Shown: positions 51,957 through 61,225 of the stretch, in pieces
Numbering within the stretch: position 1 is the stretch's first letter
How the letters are laid out: each line of letters begins with the position of its first letter
Origin: Pontibacter qinzhouensis
Lineage (GTDB): Bacteria; Bacteroidota; Bacteroidia; Cytophagales; Hymenobacteraceae
Length of the DNA stretch: 64,000 nucleotides
Assembly: GCF_008017455.1 (NCBI RefSeq)
Contig: NZ_VRTY01000005.1
Coordinates: 34,001 to 98,000 of the forward strand
Reading direction: 5' to 3'
Notes under the pieces: generated by a model
Databases searched by the model: none
Seen by the model: only the letters and a program-made list of their open reading frames with translations
Told to the model about the DNA's origin: nothing
Translations under genes and position numbers: made by a program

Positions 51957-53450
51957 ATGGGAAACCCTTTACTCTCTTACAGGCAAGTGTTAACGGCGCA
52001 AAGTGTTAACTACTATAACTTTCTGAATGAATACACGACACCTGAAAAATATGCGTCTTCTATTCTGAAGTATAAGATATTTTGTTGCGTGTGGGCCATT
52101 GCTGCTATTTTCCATATGGCCAACGCAAATGCTTTTACAGGCAACCTGACTTACTTTTTGTTTACCTGCGCCGCCATTGCCCTTATTGCAAAACCATCTT
52201 CTATGGTGAGGCTGCTGATTTTTATCATCATGCAGATGTACCAGGCCTATGCGGAGTTACCTGTTATCAGTAACCATTGGCTAATTACAACTTTCGTGAA
52301 CCTGACCATTTTGCAGGCCTTTGTTTACCTGATCGTAAAGCGAAGAAGTTTTTACATAGACAAAGCCGAGTTGCTAGACACCTTTGCGCCGCTGGTGAAA
52401 ATGGAGCTGATTGTGTTGTACTTCTATGCTGTTTTTCATAAGCTGAACGCCGGCTTTTTCGACACGGAATCGAGCTGTGCCGTTGAGTTTTTGATGTTGC
52501 AGAACAACTACTACAATATTTTGCCCTCCAGCAAAACCTTGTTAACGCTCAACATATACGCCACTTTACTTATAGAAACGTTAATTCCGGTGCTCATCAT
52601 TATTCGGAGAACGCGGGCCTGGGGCATTCTGTTGGGGCTCTTGTTTCATTGCGTACTTGCCTACAACCCTATAAATGGCTTCTACGACTTCTCATCTATG
52701 ATTTTTGCTTTGTACTTTTTGTTTACAGGTACCAAGTTCAGCAACAATGTGTACGCCCACTACGAAAAGTTCTTACGCCGCAAAATTAACATCAAGAACC
52801 AGCTGCTGCAGTTTAACCTCTTAAACTTTGTGTTGTTTGTGTTTTCGGTGGTGTGTTTGCTGCTGCTGGTGCATTACTACAACAAGCTGTTTCAAGACTA
52901 TTTCCGCCATATCGTCTGGACGCTGTACAGCCTGACGTATATTGTTATTTTTGCGCTCTCTATTCGTTCTGCTGAGAAGCCGGACCGTAGCAACTCGTTT
53001 ACTTTTGCGCATTATTCGCTGCTCCTGTTCCCGGTGCTGGTTTTTCTGAACGGCCTTTGCCCGTACCTGGGGCTCAAAACAGAAGCCTCGTATGCCATGT
53101 TCTCGAATTTACGAACCGAAGCAGGAGAGACGAACCATTACCTTGTGCCGGCTAGTACACAGCTTTTCGATTACCAGAAAGATGTGGTGGAGATTAAGGG
53201 CTCCACAGATCCTGAGTTGCAGCAACTGGCAGAAAGTGGCAAACTGCTAACCTTTTTCCAGTTCCGGACAATGGTGCGGAACACCATGCCAGTAGAAATA
53301 ACTTACGTCCGCAACGGAGAGCCACAGGTATTCGAGCTGCACCAAGCCTCGCTAAGCCCGGAACTGTTGCAGAAAGACTGGTTTGTGCTGGAAAAACTGA
53401 TGCGGTTTCGCACGTTCTATAGAAACGGCTATAGCCCCTGTTCCCATTAG
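51957..53450 (+). CDS. HTTM-domain-like multi-pass membrane protein
   Basis: The 497 residues form around ten membrane helices. LFHCVLAYNPINGFYDFSSMIFALYFLF and FYAVFHKLNAGFF carry the conserved His and aromatic pattern of HTTM proteins, the family related to vitamin K-dependent gamma-carboxylase. The C-terminal ~110 residues are soluble (YLVPASTQLFDYQKDVVEIKG ... MPVEITYVRNGEPQVFELHQA), probably periplasmic. Bacterial HTTM proteins have no established reaction. It starts 326 bp after the Tat protein gene and precedes gtrA by 121 bp. Confidence 0.75.
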   Translation: MGNPLLSYRQVLTAQSVNYYNFLNEYTTPEKYASSILKYKIFCCVWAIAAIFHMANANAFTGNLTYFLFTCAAIALIAKPSSMVRLLIFIIMQMYQAYAELPVISNHWLITTFVNLTILQAFVYLIVKRRSFYIDKAELLDTFAPLVKMELIVLYFYAVFHKLNAGFFDTESSCAVEFLMLQNNYYNILPSSKTLLTLNIYATLLIETLIPVLIIIRRTRAWGILLGLLFHCVLAYNPINGFYDFSSMIFALYFLFTGTKFSNNVYAHYEKFLRRKINIKNQLLQFNLLNFVLFVFSVVCLLLLVHYYNKLFQDYFRHIVWTLYSLTYIVIFALSIRSAEKPDRSNSFTFAHYSLLLFPVLVFLNGLCPYLGLKTEASYAMFSNLRTEAGETNHYLVPASTQLFDYQKDVVEIKGSTDPELQQLAESGKLLTFFQFRTMVRNTMPVEITYVRNGEPQVFELHQASLSPELLQKDWFVLEKLMRFRTFYRNGYSPCSH

Positions 53451-53571
53451 CGGGTTGCCGGTGTTACCATAAAAATTTTGAGAGGCTTCGGGAGTAGTAG
53501 CAACTAAACAAGTAAGGGTTGTTGCGAACAAGCTGCCTCTTGCAGCCTATTAGTAGAGAGCCATTTTTAAG

Positions 53572-53982
53572 ATGAGATATTTGTTTCTAGAATTGCACAA
53601 GCAGAAAAAGCTTTTTCAGGTAGTAAAGTTTGGAGTAGTAGGTGCCTTATGTGCGGCCCTCGATATGTTTTTGTTTATCCTGCTTTTTGAGTACCTCCAC
53701 CTCAACTACCTGGTAGCTAACTTCAGTTCTACGTGCCTGGCTATTCTGCTCAACTATTTTATTTCAAAAAAATGGGTGTTCAGAAGCGGTAAATACTCAA
53801 ATAAAGTAGAACTGGCGGTGTTTGTGAGTTTTTCGCTGGTTGGGTTGCTTCTTAACCAGGGCCTGATCTGGTTATTTGTAGAACACAGCCTGCTCGACCC
53901 GAAACTGGGTAAACTCCTGGCCATTGTGCTGGTAGCGATCTTCAATTTTATTACGAAAAAAGCATTTGTGTTTAAAGGCTAA
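53572..53982 (+). CDS. GtrA-family membrane protein
   Basis: The 136 residues form four membrane helices with the family pattern: KFGVVGALCAALDMFLFILLFE at the start, NYFISKKWVFRSG in the middle loop, and LLAIVLVAIFNFITKKAFVFKG at the end. GtrA proteins are thought to help flip polyprenyl-phosphate-linked sugars across the inner membrane. Its position between the UbiA/GMC/HTTM genes and a GT-C-like enzyme suits a step in lipid-linked sugar transport. It starts 121 bp after the HTTM gene. Confidence 0.88.
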   Translation: MRYLFLELHKQKKLFQVVKFGVVGALCAALDMFLFILLFEYLHLNYLVANFSSTCLAILLNYFISKKWVFRSGKYSNKVELAVFVSFSLVGLLLNQGLIWLFVEHSLLDPKLGKLLAIVLVAIFNFITKKAFVFKG

Positions 53983-54118
53983 AGCACTTGAAGAGTTAAA
54001 ACTTAAGGTCTCGGTGCTCATTCAATAGTCAGAATTCCGTTTTCTCTTTCTTTTAAGTCTCTAAAAAACCATTTAACCATTAAACAATTTTACAAGCAGC
54101 AAATAACAACCTGCAAAC

Positions 54119-54177
54119 AAATTATTCTAATTAAAATGGCCTTCTGGAGGTAAAACAGTGCGTTTCCATCCAAGGGT
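54119..54177 (+). repeat. Interspersed 58-bp element, copy 18
   Basis: AAATTATTCTAATTAAAA, core GGCCTTCTGGAGG, right end CCAAGGGT. A G-poor tract precedes it (54050-54118). Confidence 0.83.
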
Positions 54178-54235
54178 CTATCGCAAGTTTTTAACTACTT
54201 AACTGCTGTTACGCAGTAGGGGCAGTAATTAGCTT

Positions 54236-54379
54236 TGTAGCGGCGTTACATTGTAACGCCGAGGTTGCAGAATGAACAAGACCTTTCAATTTGCTGTCCC
54301 GCCTGTTAACCCGCCATTTTTTTATTACTGGGGCTAAAGCAATCTGCTGGCAAGGGCGTTACAATGTAACGCCGCTACA
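54236..54379. repeat. REPIN-like pair of inverted palindromic repeats
   Basis: GGCGTTACATTGTAACGCC (a 19-bp palindrome) preceded by TGTAGC at 54236-54260 recurs as its exact reverse complement at 54355-54379, apart from the central base orientation. The two flank 94 bp without an ORF. This is the layout of a REP doublet, usually mobilised by a RAYT transposase encoded elsewhere. Confidence 0.75.
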
Positions 54380-54492
54380 GAAGCAGACAGGTGAGTGCAT
54401 TATGTAGAAATGCGCATTTTTGAACCGCAACTGCGTAACATCAGTACTTAAGTAGAATTACCTCAACTAGTACCATTATTACAGCCTGCACC

Positions 54493-56073
54493 ATGATTAC
54501 GAAAAAAAGCTTCCGGGCCCTATTCATACTGTTCCTGTTATTGCACACGGTGTTAATTCTGAACATCGATTTTTTTCCTTTTTCAGATGTGCCTAATCAC
54601 CTGGCAGAAGGAGCCATTTTCAGGTATTATAACGAAGGGTCTAATTGGTTTAAGCAGTATTACACGCTGCACTATCTGTTCTACCCCAACACGTTTCATT
54701 TATACTTTTTCTCTTTCCCTGTTTTTCCTGATGTAGAGGTCGCCAACAAGGTGCTGCACCTGCTTATTGTGGTAAGCTTGCCGGTGCTGGTGCTGCTGGT
54801 TATAAGAGAGTTGAAAGGGAACATCTGGTTTGCGCTGGGGTCCTTTTTGCTGGTGTATGGGTATAACCTGACCTTTGGCTTTACAGGCAATGCTGTGGCC
54901 AACAATGTTATTTTGCTGCTCATCTGGTTCTGGCTTCGCACTATAAACCAAAAAAGCAGTGCTGTTGGTAACATGGGAGCCATTTCGGTTTTACTCTTGT
55001 TTGTTTACTTCCTGCATGCCATGGTAGCCCTTTTCTGCCTGCTTATGATGTTCTCGTTTATCGCGTTCAGGTTCAGAGGCAATTTTGTAAAGCTGGTGCA
55101 GTACTCGCTGGCGCTGGTACCACTTGGTTTGCTGGTGCTGTACTGGTGGTTCTTTATTCAGAATGCCGTAGAAAGCAGCACTGCCTATAGCACCCAGGAG
55201 ACTTCCACCCTGGCCTACATGAAAGAGTATTACAAAGCGGAGTTCTGGCAGACGTACCTCGACCGCACCATGTTTTTGTATGCCGATAATGCACAGCTTT
55301 TTATAGGTAAAATAGGAAAAGCGACCGGGCTTTTACTGACAACCTTTATTTTAGCTCCTATTAGCCTGTTGCTCTACAACTTTTTGTTTACCCGGAAGCG
55401 CAGCATAAACTGGAGCAGCTTTCTGAAAACCGATGACACCAGCAATTACATGCTGCTCTTCTTAGCCGTGGCTGCCGGCTGCTATTTTCTGTTGCCAATT
55501 CGCATTCCGGGTCAGGAGCCATTGTATGAGCGGTTCTCCACAATCCTTTTGCTGGCACTCATTTTTATAGGCTGCAAAGTGCCTCAAATAAATGGCAGGT
55601 TCTTTTCTTATGCTGCAAGTGTGGTGGCGCTGGCACACCTGCTGCTCTGGGGCGATTATTTCCGTCAGTTCGACCAGGACAACAGCACCTTTGCCGAAGT
55701 TTTACCTACCGACAACGACAAAGTGCTGACTTACATGAACTACGATCCAGCCTACAGAGGCCGCAACGTGTACGATCACTTTCAGAATTACTTCATTGTC
55801 TGGAACAGGGGCATTGCCACCAGCAAAGTAATCGACTACAGGTTTGGCATGATCAGGAGGCATGAGCAGGGCGACCTGCCTTACCAGGAGCACATGTATT
55901 ATAATTACGACCCTGAAGACATGATAAAGAAATCGGATTATATTCTGGTGCGTGGCGACATGTCAGAGCCTCACCAACAGTTGCTCGATTCGCTGGGATA
56001 TTTTGAAGAAGTAAAAAATGTGGATAAGTGGCATTTGCTGAAGAAAACAGGGAATAAAATAGCGCTGGAATAA
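54493..56073 (+). CDS. GT-C-like membrane glycosyltransferase or related polytopic protein
   Basis: The 526-residue protein has about ten membrane helices. FFPFSDVPNHLAEG, just after the first helix, places an Asp in the position of the catalytic acidic residue of GT-C glycosyltransferases, which use polyprenyl-phosphate sugars. The C-terminal ~110 residues are soluble (LTYMNYDPAYRGRNVYDHFQNYF, DYILVRGDMSEPHQQLLDSLGYF), as expected for a periplasmic domain. Family assignment is by layout, not by a full set of motifs. It follows gtrA after 510 bp and ends at a terminator, closing the plus-strand cluster. Confidence 0.65.
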   Translation: MITKKSFRALFILFLLLHTVLILNIDFFPFSDVPNHLAEGAIFRYYNEGSNWFKQYYTLHYLFYPNTFHLYFFSFPVFPDVEVANKVLHLLIVVSLPVLVLLVIRELKGNIWFALGSFLLVYGYNLTFGFTGNAVANNVILLLIWFWLRTINQKSSAVGNMGAISVLLLFVYFLHAMVALFCLLMMFSFIAFRFRGNFVKLVQYSLALVPLGLLVLYWWFFIQNAVESSTAYSTQETSTLAYMKEYYKAEFWQTYLDRTMFLYADNAQLFIGKIGKATGLLLTTFILAPISLLLYNFLFTRKRSINWSSFLKTDDTSNYMLLFLAVAAGCYFLLPIRIPGQEPLYERFSTILLLALIFIGCKVPQINGRFFSYAASVVALAHLLLWGDYFRQFDQDNSTFAEVLPTDNDKVLTYMNYDPAYRGRNVYDHFQNYFIVWNRGIATSKVIDYRFGMIRRHEQGDLPYQEHMYYNYDPEDMIKKSDYILVRGDMSEPHQQLLDSLGYFEEVKNVDKWHLLKKTGNKIALE

Positions 56074-56134
56074 AACGCTGTTATTGCCGCACTTTTCTGT
56101 TCCAAAACTCTATAGCTGACAGCTTTACCCATAT

Positions 56135-56170
56135 CTGCCGCAGGTTTTTAATCTGCGGCAGTTTTGTTTT
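56135..56170 (+). terminator. Intrinsic terminator of the GT-C-like gene
   Basis: CTGCCGCAG pairs with CTGCGGCAG around GTTTTTAAT, followed by TTTTGTTTT. Confidence 0.88.
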
Positions 56171-56270
56171 CTGCCTGGTTAAAATATGCTAACATTGTAT
56201 GAGCAAAGGAGTGTGGTAAGTTGATAGAGCTTAAACTCTCCCTTGCTGATACTGTAGAGATAAGAAACGG

Positions 56271-56329
56271 AAATTATTCTAATGAAAATGGCCTTCCGGA
56301 GCCTTTTCAGGTGCCGGAAGGCCAAGGGT
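56271..56329 (+). repeat. Interspersed 58-bp element, copy 19, with perfect 10-bp hairpin
   Basis: AAATTATTCTAATGAAAA. GGCCTTCCGG (56290-56299) pairs perfectly with CCGGAAGGCC (56314-56323) over a 14-base loop. Right end CCAAGGGT. This may be close to the intact form of the element. Confidence 0.92.
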
Positions 56330-56392
56330 AAGGTTGCTAATTGTAATGTAGTAGCTATTACCTGCCAGGTAACTTGCGGTGCTACAGGTGCC

Positions 56393-57229
56393 TTATAAAA
56401 AATTGCGGGCTAACTTATTGTAGGTAGTATCTTTTGTCAGTATCTCTGATGGTGTTAGGTTGCTCAGGTAACGTTCCCAGGCAAAACTTTCCCAGATGTG
56501 GTGCAGGTAGGCTTCTTCAAAATCTTCCTGCTCCTCAAACAGCAACGAAATTCCTTTTGGGTCCCAGAGCGGAAAATGAAAGTGTTTCGGGCTTAATATC
56601 TTTACCAGATCCGGGTTTTGTTTTGCCAGCGCCAGCGGTACCTCCACCGAGTGCTCCGACCAGTACTGATCGCGGCCTACCGATCTGAAGTTTTTATAAC
56701 TTTCCAGCCAGAGTTCAATAAACTTGCTTTTGGGTTCAGCCATCATTACGGCATTGCACAAGCCTTGTATCTTACTTAAGTACCCTTTGCCTGTCGATAT
56801 TTTTTTGATCACCTTTAGCGCATACTGCCACTGGTTCAGATAGGCATTTTCGACTCTGAATTCCTGCCCGATAACAAATGAGTTGTTGTAAAATTCCTTG
56901 AGCGGTTTTTTGCAGATTACATCCGCATCCAGGTAAACGCCACCATGCTCATAAAGTGCTTTTAGGCGTACAATATCGGCTTGGTGGGCTACATTGTGCA
57001 GCTTATTTCCGAAGATCTCTTTCGGGGCGTCAATTTTGATCAGTGTTATTTCAGGCTTTATTTTGTCCCACCAGGTTCCTTCCGGCTCAAACTGGTAATG
57101 AAAGTAAACCTTATCGGGTTTGTTAACTTCTATTGCTGATTTTATGGCCAGGTAATGAGAAAGTGAGAAAGGCCGCCCTCCAAAATTAGACGACATTCCA
57201 AAAACAAAATGAAATATATTCGGGATCAT
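56393..57229 (-). CDS. GT32-type glycosyltransferase (DXD sugar-binding family)
   Basis: The 278 residues match the Gly_transf_sug/GT32 fold: IPNIFHFVFG at the N terminus, then HQADIVRLKALYEHGGVYLDADV with the metal-binding DXD at Asp101-Asp103, and VIGQEF and NAVMMAEP later. It likely transfers a hexose from a nucleotide sugar onto a growing surface glycan. It is the last gene of the minus-strand polysaccharide cluster; the next gene upstream (GT4) ends 45 bp away. Confidence 0.88.
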   Translation of the reverse strand: MIPNIFHFVFGMSSNFGGRPFSLSHYLAIKSAIEVNKPDKVYFHYQFEPEGTWWDKIKPEITLIKIDAPKEIFGNKLHNVAHQADIVRLKALYEHGGVYLDADVICKKPLKEFYNNSFVIGQEFRVENAYLNQWQYALKVIKKISTGKGYLSKIQGLCNAVMMAEPKSKFIELWLESYKNFRSVGRDQYWSEHSVEVPLALAKQNPDLVKILSPKHFHFPLWDPKGISLLFEEQEDFEEAYLHHIWESFAWERYLSNLTPSEILTKDTTYNKLARNFL

Positions 57230-57273
57230 AGTTACATTGTTTGGTTCTAAATAATTATCCGGTGAAGGATGTT

Positions 57274-58557
57274 TTAAAGTGATGCAGCGCTGACAAAACG
57301 GGCAGGAGTGGCTTTGGCAGGCGCATTACTTTCCTGTTGCTCCTCCACTAACTCCCAAAATTTTTCTGCCCGGGCTTTCCAGGTGTTCAATTGTGCCGTT
57401 TGCATACGATCCTGCTTTTTATCGGCATCGTCGGTGGCAATAGCTTCTGATATTTTGTTTACAAATTCCTGCTCCGTTTGGGCAATGTACACCACATCTT
57501 TAAAATCGATGATATCGTCGGAAAAGGCGGTGGATACAACTGGTTTTCCTGCTGCCAGGTATTCGTTAACTTTTAGCGGGTAAATGCTTTTGGTTAAGGT
57601 GCTGTACTCAAAAGGAATAATAGTGCAATCGCTGTATTGCAGGTAAGCTGGTAAATCGGCAATGTTTTTTGGTCCTACAAACAGCACGTTCTGCAGTTTA
57701 TCTAAACCAGTTGTTACATAGTCGTGGTTACTGACAGGGCCTACCATGAGCAACACTTTGTCGGGGTGCTGCAGTGCGATGGCTTTAAGTAACTGGTAGT
57801 TTATTCTGGTGCCAATGTTGCCGGTGTAGCAGATTATTTTCTGTGTAATGCCTTTCAGTTCCTCCGGCCTGGCAAGTTTTGTTTCTGCGGCTTTTCTAAA
57901 TAAACCCGTATCGGCGGCATTAGGTAAAAAACGCACATTGTCGGAGTAACTGCCAAGGAGCCGGGTCAGTTCTTTAGACGTAGCGAGTGCCATATCGGCC
58001 TTCTTTACCGCTTCTTTCTCCAGTCGCACACCATGTTTGGCAATGTAAGGCTCCTGGCTAATATCGTCTACGGTATAGTAAATGGTTAAGTCAGGCTGAA
58101 TATCGGCAGGAATGTTTCGTAAATAATACGGTACAAAAATATTGATAAACAGGTACTTCTTTATCTGGTGATCTTTGATAACAGTTCTTAAAGTAGCACC
58201 TAAAATTCTGTCGTTCAGGCCAGACAGTGCATCGTATAGCTTTCCTGCCGATAGCCAGTTTATGGGTAAGGTAAGTTTAGGCGTTACCACCGTAAAGTTA
58301 GTTGTAGTGCCGTTGGTGTGGCGGTACATGTTTTCGCCAAACAGTAATGCCTGCTTTCGGTCTTTTATCTTTTGCCCTGCCGAGTATTGCGTAACAAAAT
58401 CTTTAGCCGAAAAAGGATGCTCTATAAAAAACACTCTGTTATTTTTAGCGAGTTCTTTAGCCAACGAAAGCGCCGAAGATGAATAAGCATCATCTACGCG
58501 CGCTGTCGAGAGTATAACTATATCGTAATCTGCTTTATCCATAAATCTTGTATTCAA
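57274..58557 (-). CDS. GT4-like (GT-B) glycosyltransferase
   Basis: The 427 residues form a GT-B enzyme. The N-terminal Rossmann-like half has LSTARVDDAYSSSALSLAKELA; the C-terminal half carries the nucleotide-sugar region ICYTGNIGTRINYQLLKAI, VLFVGPKNIADLPAYLQYSDCTIIPF and the E-x7-E-like KVNEYLAAGKPVV. It resembles TuaH-like glycosyltransferases of exopolysaccharide clusters. The start at residue 1 or Met6 are both possible. It lies in the minus-strand cluster, 49 bp after the upstream unknown gene. Confidence 0.87.
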   Translation of the reverse strand: MNTRFMDKADYDIVILSTARVDDAYSSSALSLAKELAKNNRVFFIEHPFSAKDFVTQYSAGQKIKDRKQALLFGENMYRHTNGTTTNFTVVTPKLTLPINWLSAGKLYDALSGLNDRILGATLRTVIKDHQIKKYLFINIFVPYYLRNIPADIQPDLTIYYTVDDISQEPYIAKHGVRLEKEAVKKADMALATSKELTRLLGSYSDNVRFLPNAADTGLFRKAAETKLARPEELKGITQKIICYTGNIGTRINYQLLKAIALQHPDKVLLMVGPVSNHDYVTTGLDKLQNVLFVGPKNIADLPAYLQYSDCTIIPFEYSTLTKSIYPLKVNEYLAAGKPVVSTAFSDDIIDFKDVVYIAQTEQEFVNKISEAIATDDADKKQDRMQTAQLNTWKARAEKFWELVEEQQESNAPAKATPARFVSAASL

Positions 58558-58606
58558 GCATTTTAAAAAGCCACTGGCTACTTTACAGTGCCGGGCGCTT
58601 ATGTTA

Positions 58607-59554
58607 TTAATAATATTGCTGCATGTAGTTTAGAATGTCTTGCTGGTTTTTAGCATGCAGAATTCTCGCTCCGGATAAAGCCGGGAAAATGGTAGTGTAC
58701 TCGTTAAAAACTTCCTCCATGCCGTTGTTGGAGAGTATAATGTTCGTGCCCCCAAAGTAACTTGCCAGAGCCGCGGTGCCACCGTGCATCGACAGGAAGT
58801 GGTTTGAATTGGCATATACCATGAGCTGCAGGTGGTTAAAGCTGTTTACCTCTGCCTTATGTTGCTCATACAAGTCTTTTAATAAAATTACCTCCGGGTG
58901 GTTCTCTTTCAGCCACTCGTGCTCGCCCAAGTCCAGAATCTCACTATTGTCTATCGTAATCTGGTTCGAGAGTGGCCTGTTGTAGATAATCTGGTATTTA
59001 TGTTTATAGGTATCTATAATCTTGCTCAGCGTCGGAATATCCAGGAAGTTAATGGGCGCCTGGTCCCACTCTATGTTGTATTTGTTGGCAATAATTAAAA
59101 TAGGTTTTTCAAACACAAACAGGTTGTTGGTATACTGTTTTTTTAGCGGCACAGCAGCCCACTTCTTAAAGCTTTTCGAGATGCTATGCGTCATGTTCGG
59201 AATGTCGTAGTTGTTGAACATGAAGGTGGCATCTCGTTCGGCGTATTTTTCGGTGTGGTTCTCACTGAAAAAATAGAACTCTTTGGTATTGGTGCTGGAG
59301 GTGGTGCTTTTTAAGGTGCCGTTTAAAAAATGCCAGTAGGCAAAGGGCAGCACATAGGTAATTTCTACCTGAAACTCGCCTTCCCAGTTAATTTCCTTAT
59401 ACTTTTTTTTGCTGTGGTAATCTTTTAGGTAAAACTGGGCCTGGTTCAGTCTGCTGTAGTAGTTATCTCTTATAAAATAAAGATAAGCAGGTTTCATGTT
59501 TGGGTAGCGCAAGCGAACCATGGCTGTGCATAACTTTAAAACCATTTTTTTCAT
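58607..59554 (-). CDS. Hypothetical polysaccharide-cluster protein, GT-B-like C terminus
   Basis: The 315 residues match no family I can name. The C-terminal part (NHFLSMHGGTAALASYFGGTNIIL, then an acidic helix) looks like the sugar-nucleotide-binding end of a GT-B glycosyltransferase or an O-fucosyl/GT61-like enzyme. The middle has ILIIANKYNIEWDQ and YQIIYNRPL strands. The coding sequence looks richer in A/T than nearby housekeeping genes. It stands between the flippase and GT4 genes, in the same direction, so a glycosyltransferase role is likely by context. Confidence 0.6.
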   Translation of the reverse strand: MKKMVLKLCTAMVRLRYPNMKPAYLYFIRDNYYSRLNQAQFYLKDYHSKKKYKEINWEGEFQVEITYVLPFAYWHFLNGTLKSTTSSTNTKEFYFFSENHTEKYAERDATFMFNNYDIPNMTHSISKSFKKWAAVPLKKQYTNNLFVFEKPILIIANKYNIEWDQAPINFLDIPTLSKIIDTYKHKYQIIYNRPLSNQITIDNSEILDLGEHEWLKENHPEVILLKDLYEQHKAEVNSFNHLQLMVYANSNHFLSMHGGTAALASYFGGTNIILSNNGMEEVFNEYTTIFPALSGARILHAKNQQDILNYMQQYY

Positions 59555-59630
59555 AAACCAAATCGAATAAGCTAATCTACTAACTATTTATCTTGCCGGG
59601 GGTTTTTAGTCAAAACTAGTATCAAACCCT

Positions 59631-61067
59631 TTAAAGTGACTGTTTCAGGTTTTTAAGATCAGACAAAGAGTATTTATAAATAAGCGTGAGCGCCAGATAA
59701 GTAACACCGCCAATACCGATCTGCACCAGTGTGTTGTACAAACCAGAGAACCCAACCAGCGATTTATACATGTAAATGAGTACCACCATAGAAACACAGA
59801 ACATGGCGATTTTGGATATATTAAGAAAGAATGGCTTAAAGAAATTCCCGATAAGTGAATTTACAATAAAGAAGTTGATGATGGTGTGAATAATAGTGGC
59901 GATCAGGTAAGAGCAGGCAATACCTGTTACTCCCCAATAGTTCCCGAGCAAAAACACCAATGGTATTTTTACAAATAAGATAAAGATGTTCAGCTTAAAT
60001 AAAAGCTGCGGTTTGTCTTTTGTGAACACCAAGGTATACAGGGGGTGCCCCAGGCAGGACAGCATACTTACAAATACAAAAATTCTGATCAGCGGGAAAG
60101 TCGATTCCCAGCCCTCGCCATAAATAAGCGGTACTACACCATCTACTGTTAAAAACAAGCCTACCAATAACGGGAAGTTTACAAAGCTGATCAGGTCGAG
60201 GATTTTTAAATAGGTGTTTCGGAGCTCTGTTGGCTGTTCTTTAAATTTGGCGATTACAGGGTAAGCTATCTGTAAAATAATCGGGTTCAGTTTCTGTATA
60301 GGGAAAACTGCTAATTGCAGGGCAATGGTATAATAACCCAGTGCCTGCACTCCCAACATAGAGCTTACTAAAAAATTATCGGCGTTACCTTGCACATAAC
60401 CCACTACGCCATCGCCTACGTTTATAATGCCAAACCGGATATGGTCTTTAATCTCGTTCAGTTTAAAATGCAGCACCGGAAAGAACAGGCGAATTCCAAA
60501 CAAGATCTGCAGCAGGGTTTTTACACTTACCATTACAAGGTTACCAATAATAAGAGATAACTCCTCAAAACCCATGTAGGCGAGTGTTATGGCCACAGTA
60601 GTACCTACCACACCCCCTATAATATCGATCAGGGCTACCGACTTAAAGCGCAATTCCTTTTGCAGCAGGAACAAGTAAATCTGCCCGAAGTAAATAATAA
60701 CAAAGCTTAAAGAAGATAGCCTGATGACATTTACAAGCTTGGGCTCGTTGTAGTAAGCGGCTACTAACGTGGAGCTAAAGAAAACTAATACACCTATTAT
60801 GCCGCCTAAACACAGGTTTAAGTAGTAAATGGTAGAAAGTAATTTTTTGTCGTTTTCCTGTTTTGAAATAATAGAGTTCGAGAAGCCCAGATTCGAGAAT
60901 ATAGAAAAGAAACCAATAAGCATGGTGCAGATGCCAACTAAGCCGAATGCTGCCGGCTCGAGGAGCCTAGCTAAAATGGCAACCTGCCCAAACTGCAGTA
61001 CGGTTGTAATAGCTGTAGAAGTCGTAATCCATTTGCCTCCTTTTATTGCCTTATCCTTAATACTCAT
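59631..61067 (-). CDS. Polysaccharide flippase (Wzx/MVF superfamily)
   Basis: The 478-residue protein has 12-14 membrane helices and the polysaccharide-export pattern: KGGKWITTSTAITTVLQFGQVAILARLLEPAAFGLVGIC at the N terminus and LGVQALGYYTIALQLAVFPIQKLNPIILQIAYPVIAKF in the centre. It should flip undecaprenyl-linked repeat units across the inner membrane for assembly outside. It is the only flippase in the cluster; no Wzy polymerase or export gene is seen in the window, so the locus continues beyond it or uses genes elsewhere. Confidence 0.9.
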   Translation of the reverse strand: MSIKDKAIKGGKWITTSTAITTVLQFGQVAILARLLEPAAFGLVGICTMLIGFFSIFSNLGFSNSIISKQENDKKLLSTIYYLNLCLGGIIGVLVFFSSTLVAAYYNEPKLVNVIRLSSLSFVIIYFGQIYLFLLQKELRFKSVALIDIIGGVVGTTVAITLAYMGFEELSLIIGNLVMVSVKTLLQILFGIRLFFPVLHFKLNEIKDHIRFGIINVGDGVVGYVQGNADNFLVSSMLGVQALGYYTIALQLAVFPIQKLNPIILQIAYPVIAKFKEQPTELRNTYLKILDLISFVNFPLLVGLFLTVDGVVPLIYGEGWESTFPLIRIFVFVSMLSCLGHPLYTLVFTKDKPQLLFKLNIFILFVKIPLVFLLGNYWGVTGIACSYLIATIIHTIINFFIVNSLIGNFFKPFFLNISKIAMFCVSMVVLIYMYKSLVGFSGLYNTLVQIGIGGVTYLALTLIYKYSLSDLKNLKQSL

Positions 61068-61225
61068 GACTATGTTGTAAAATGTAAGCTGTGAACACCA
61101 TTCACGTTTTTTGGTAAGAAAAAAGTTTGTTAGTAGGTGGGAGCGGTGAGCACTTCTGCGGCAGCGTTTAAAAAACGTGCCTTGTTGCGGGTACTGTCAA
61201 TGACTGAAATGGAAAAAAGTACCCA

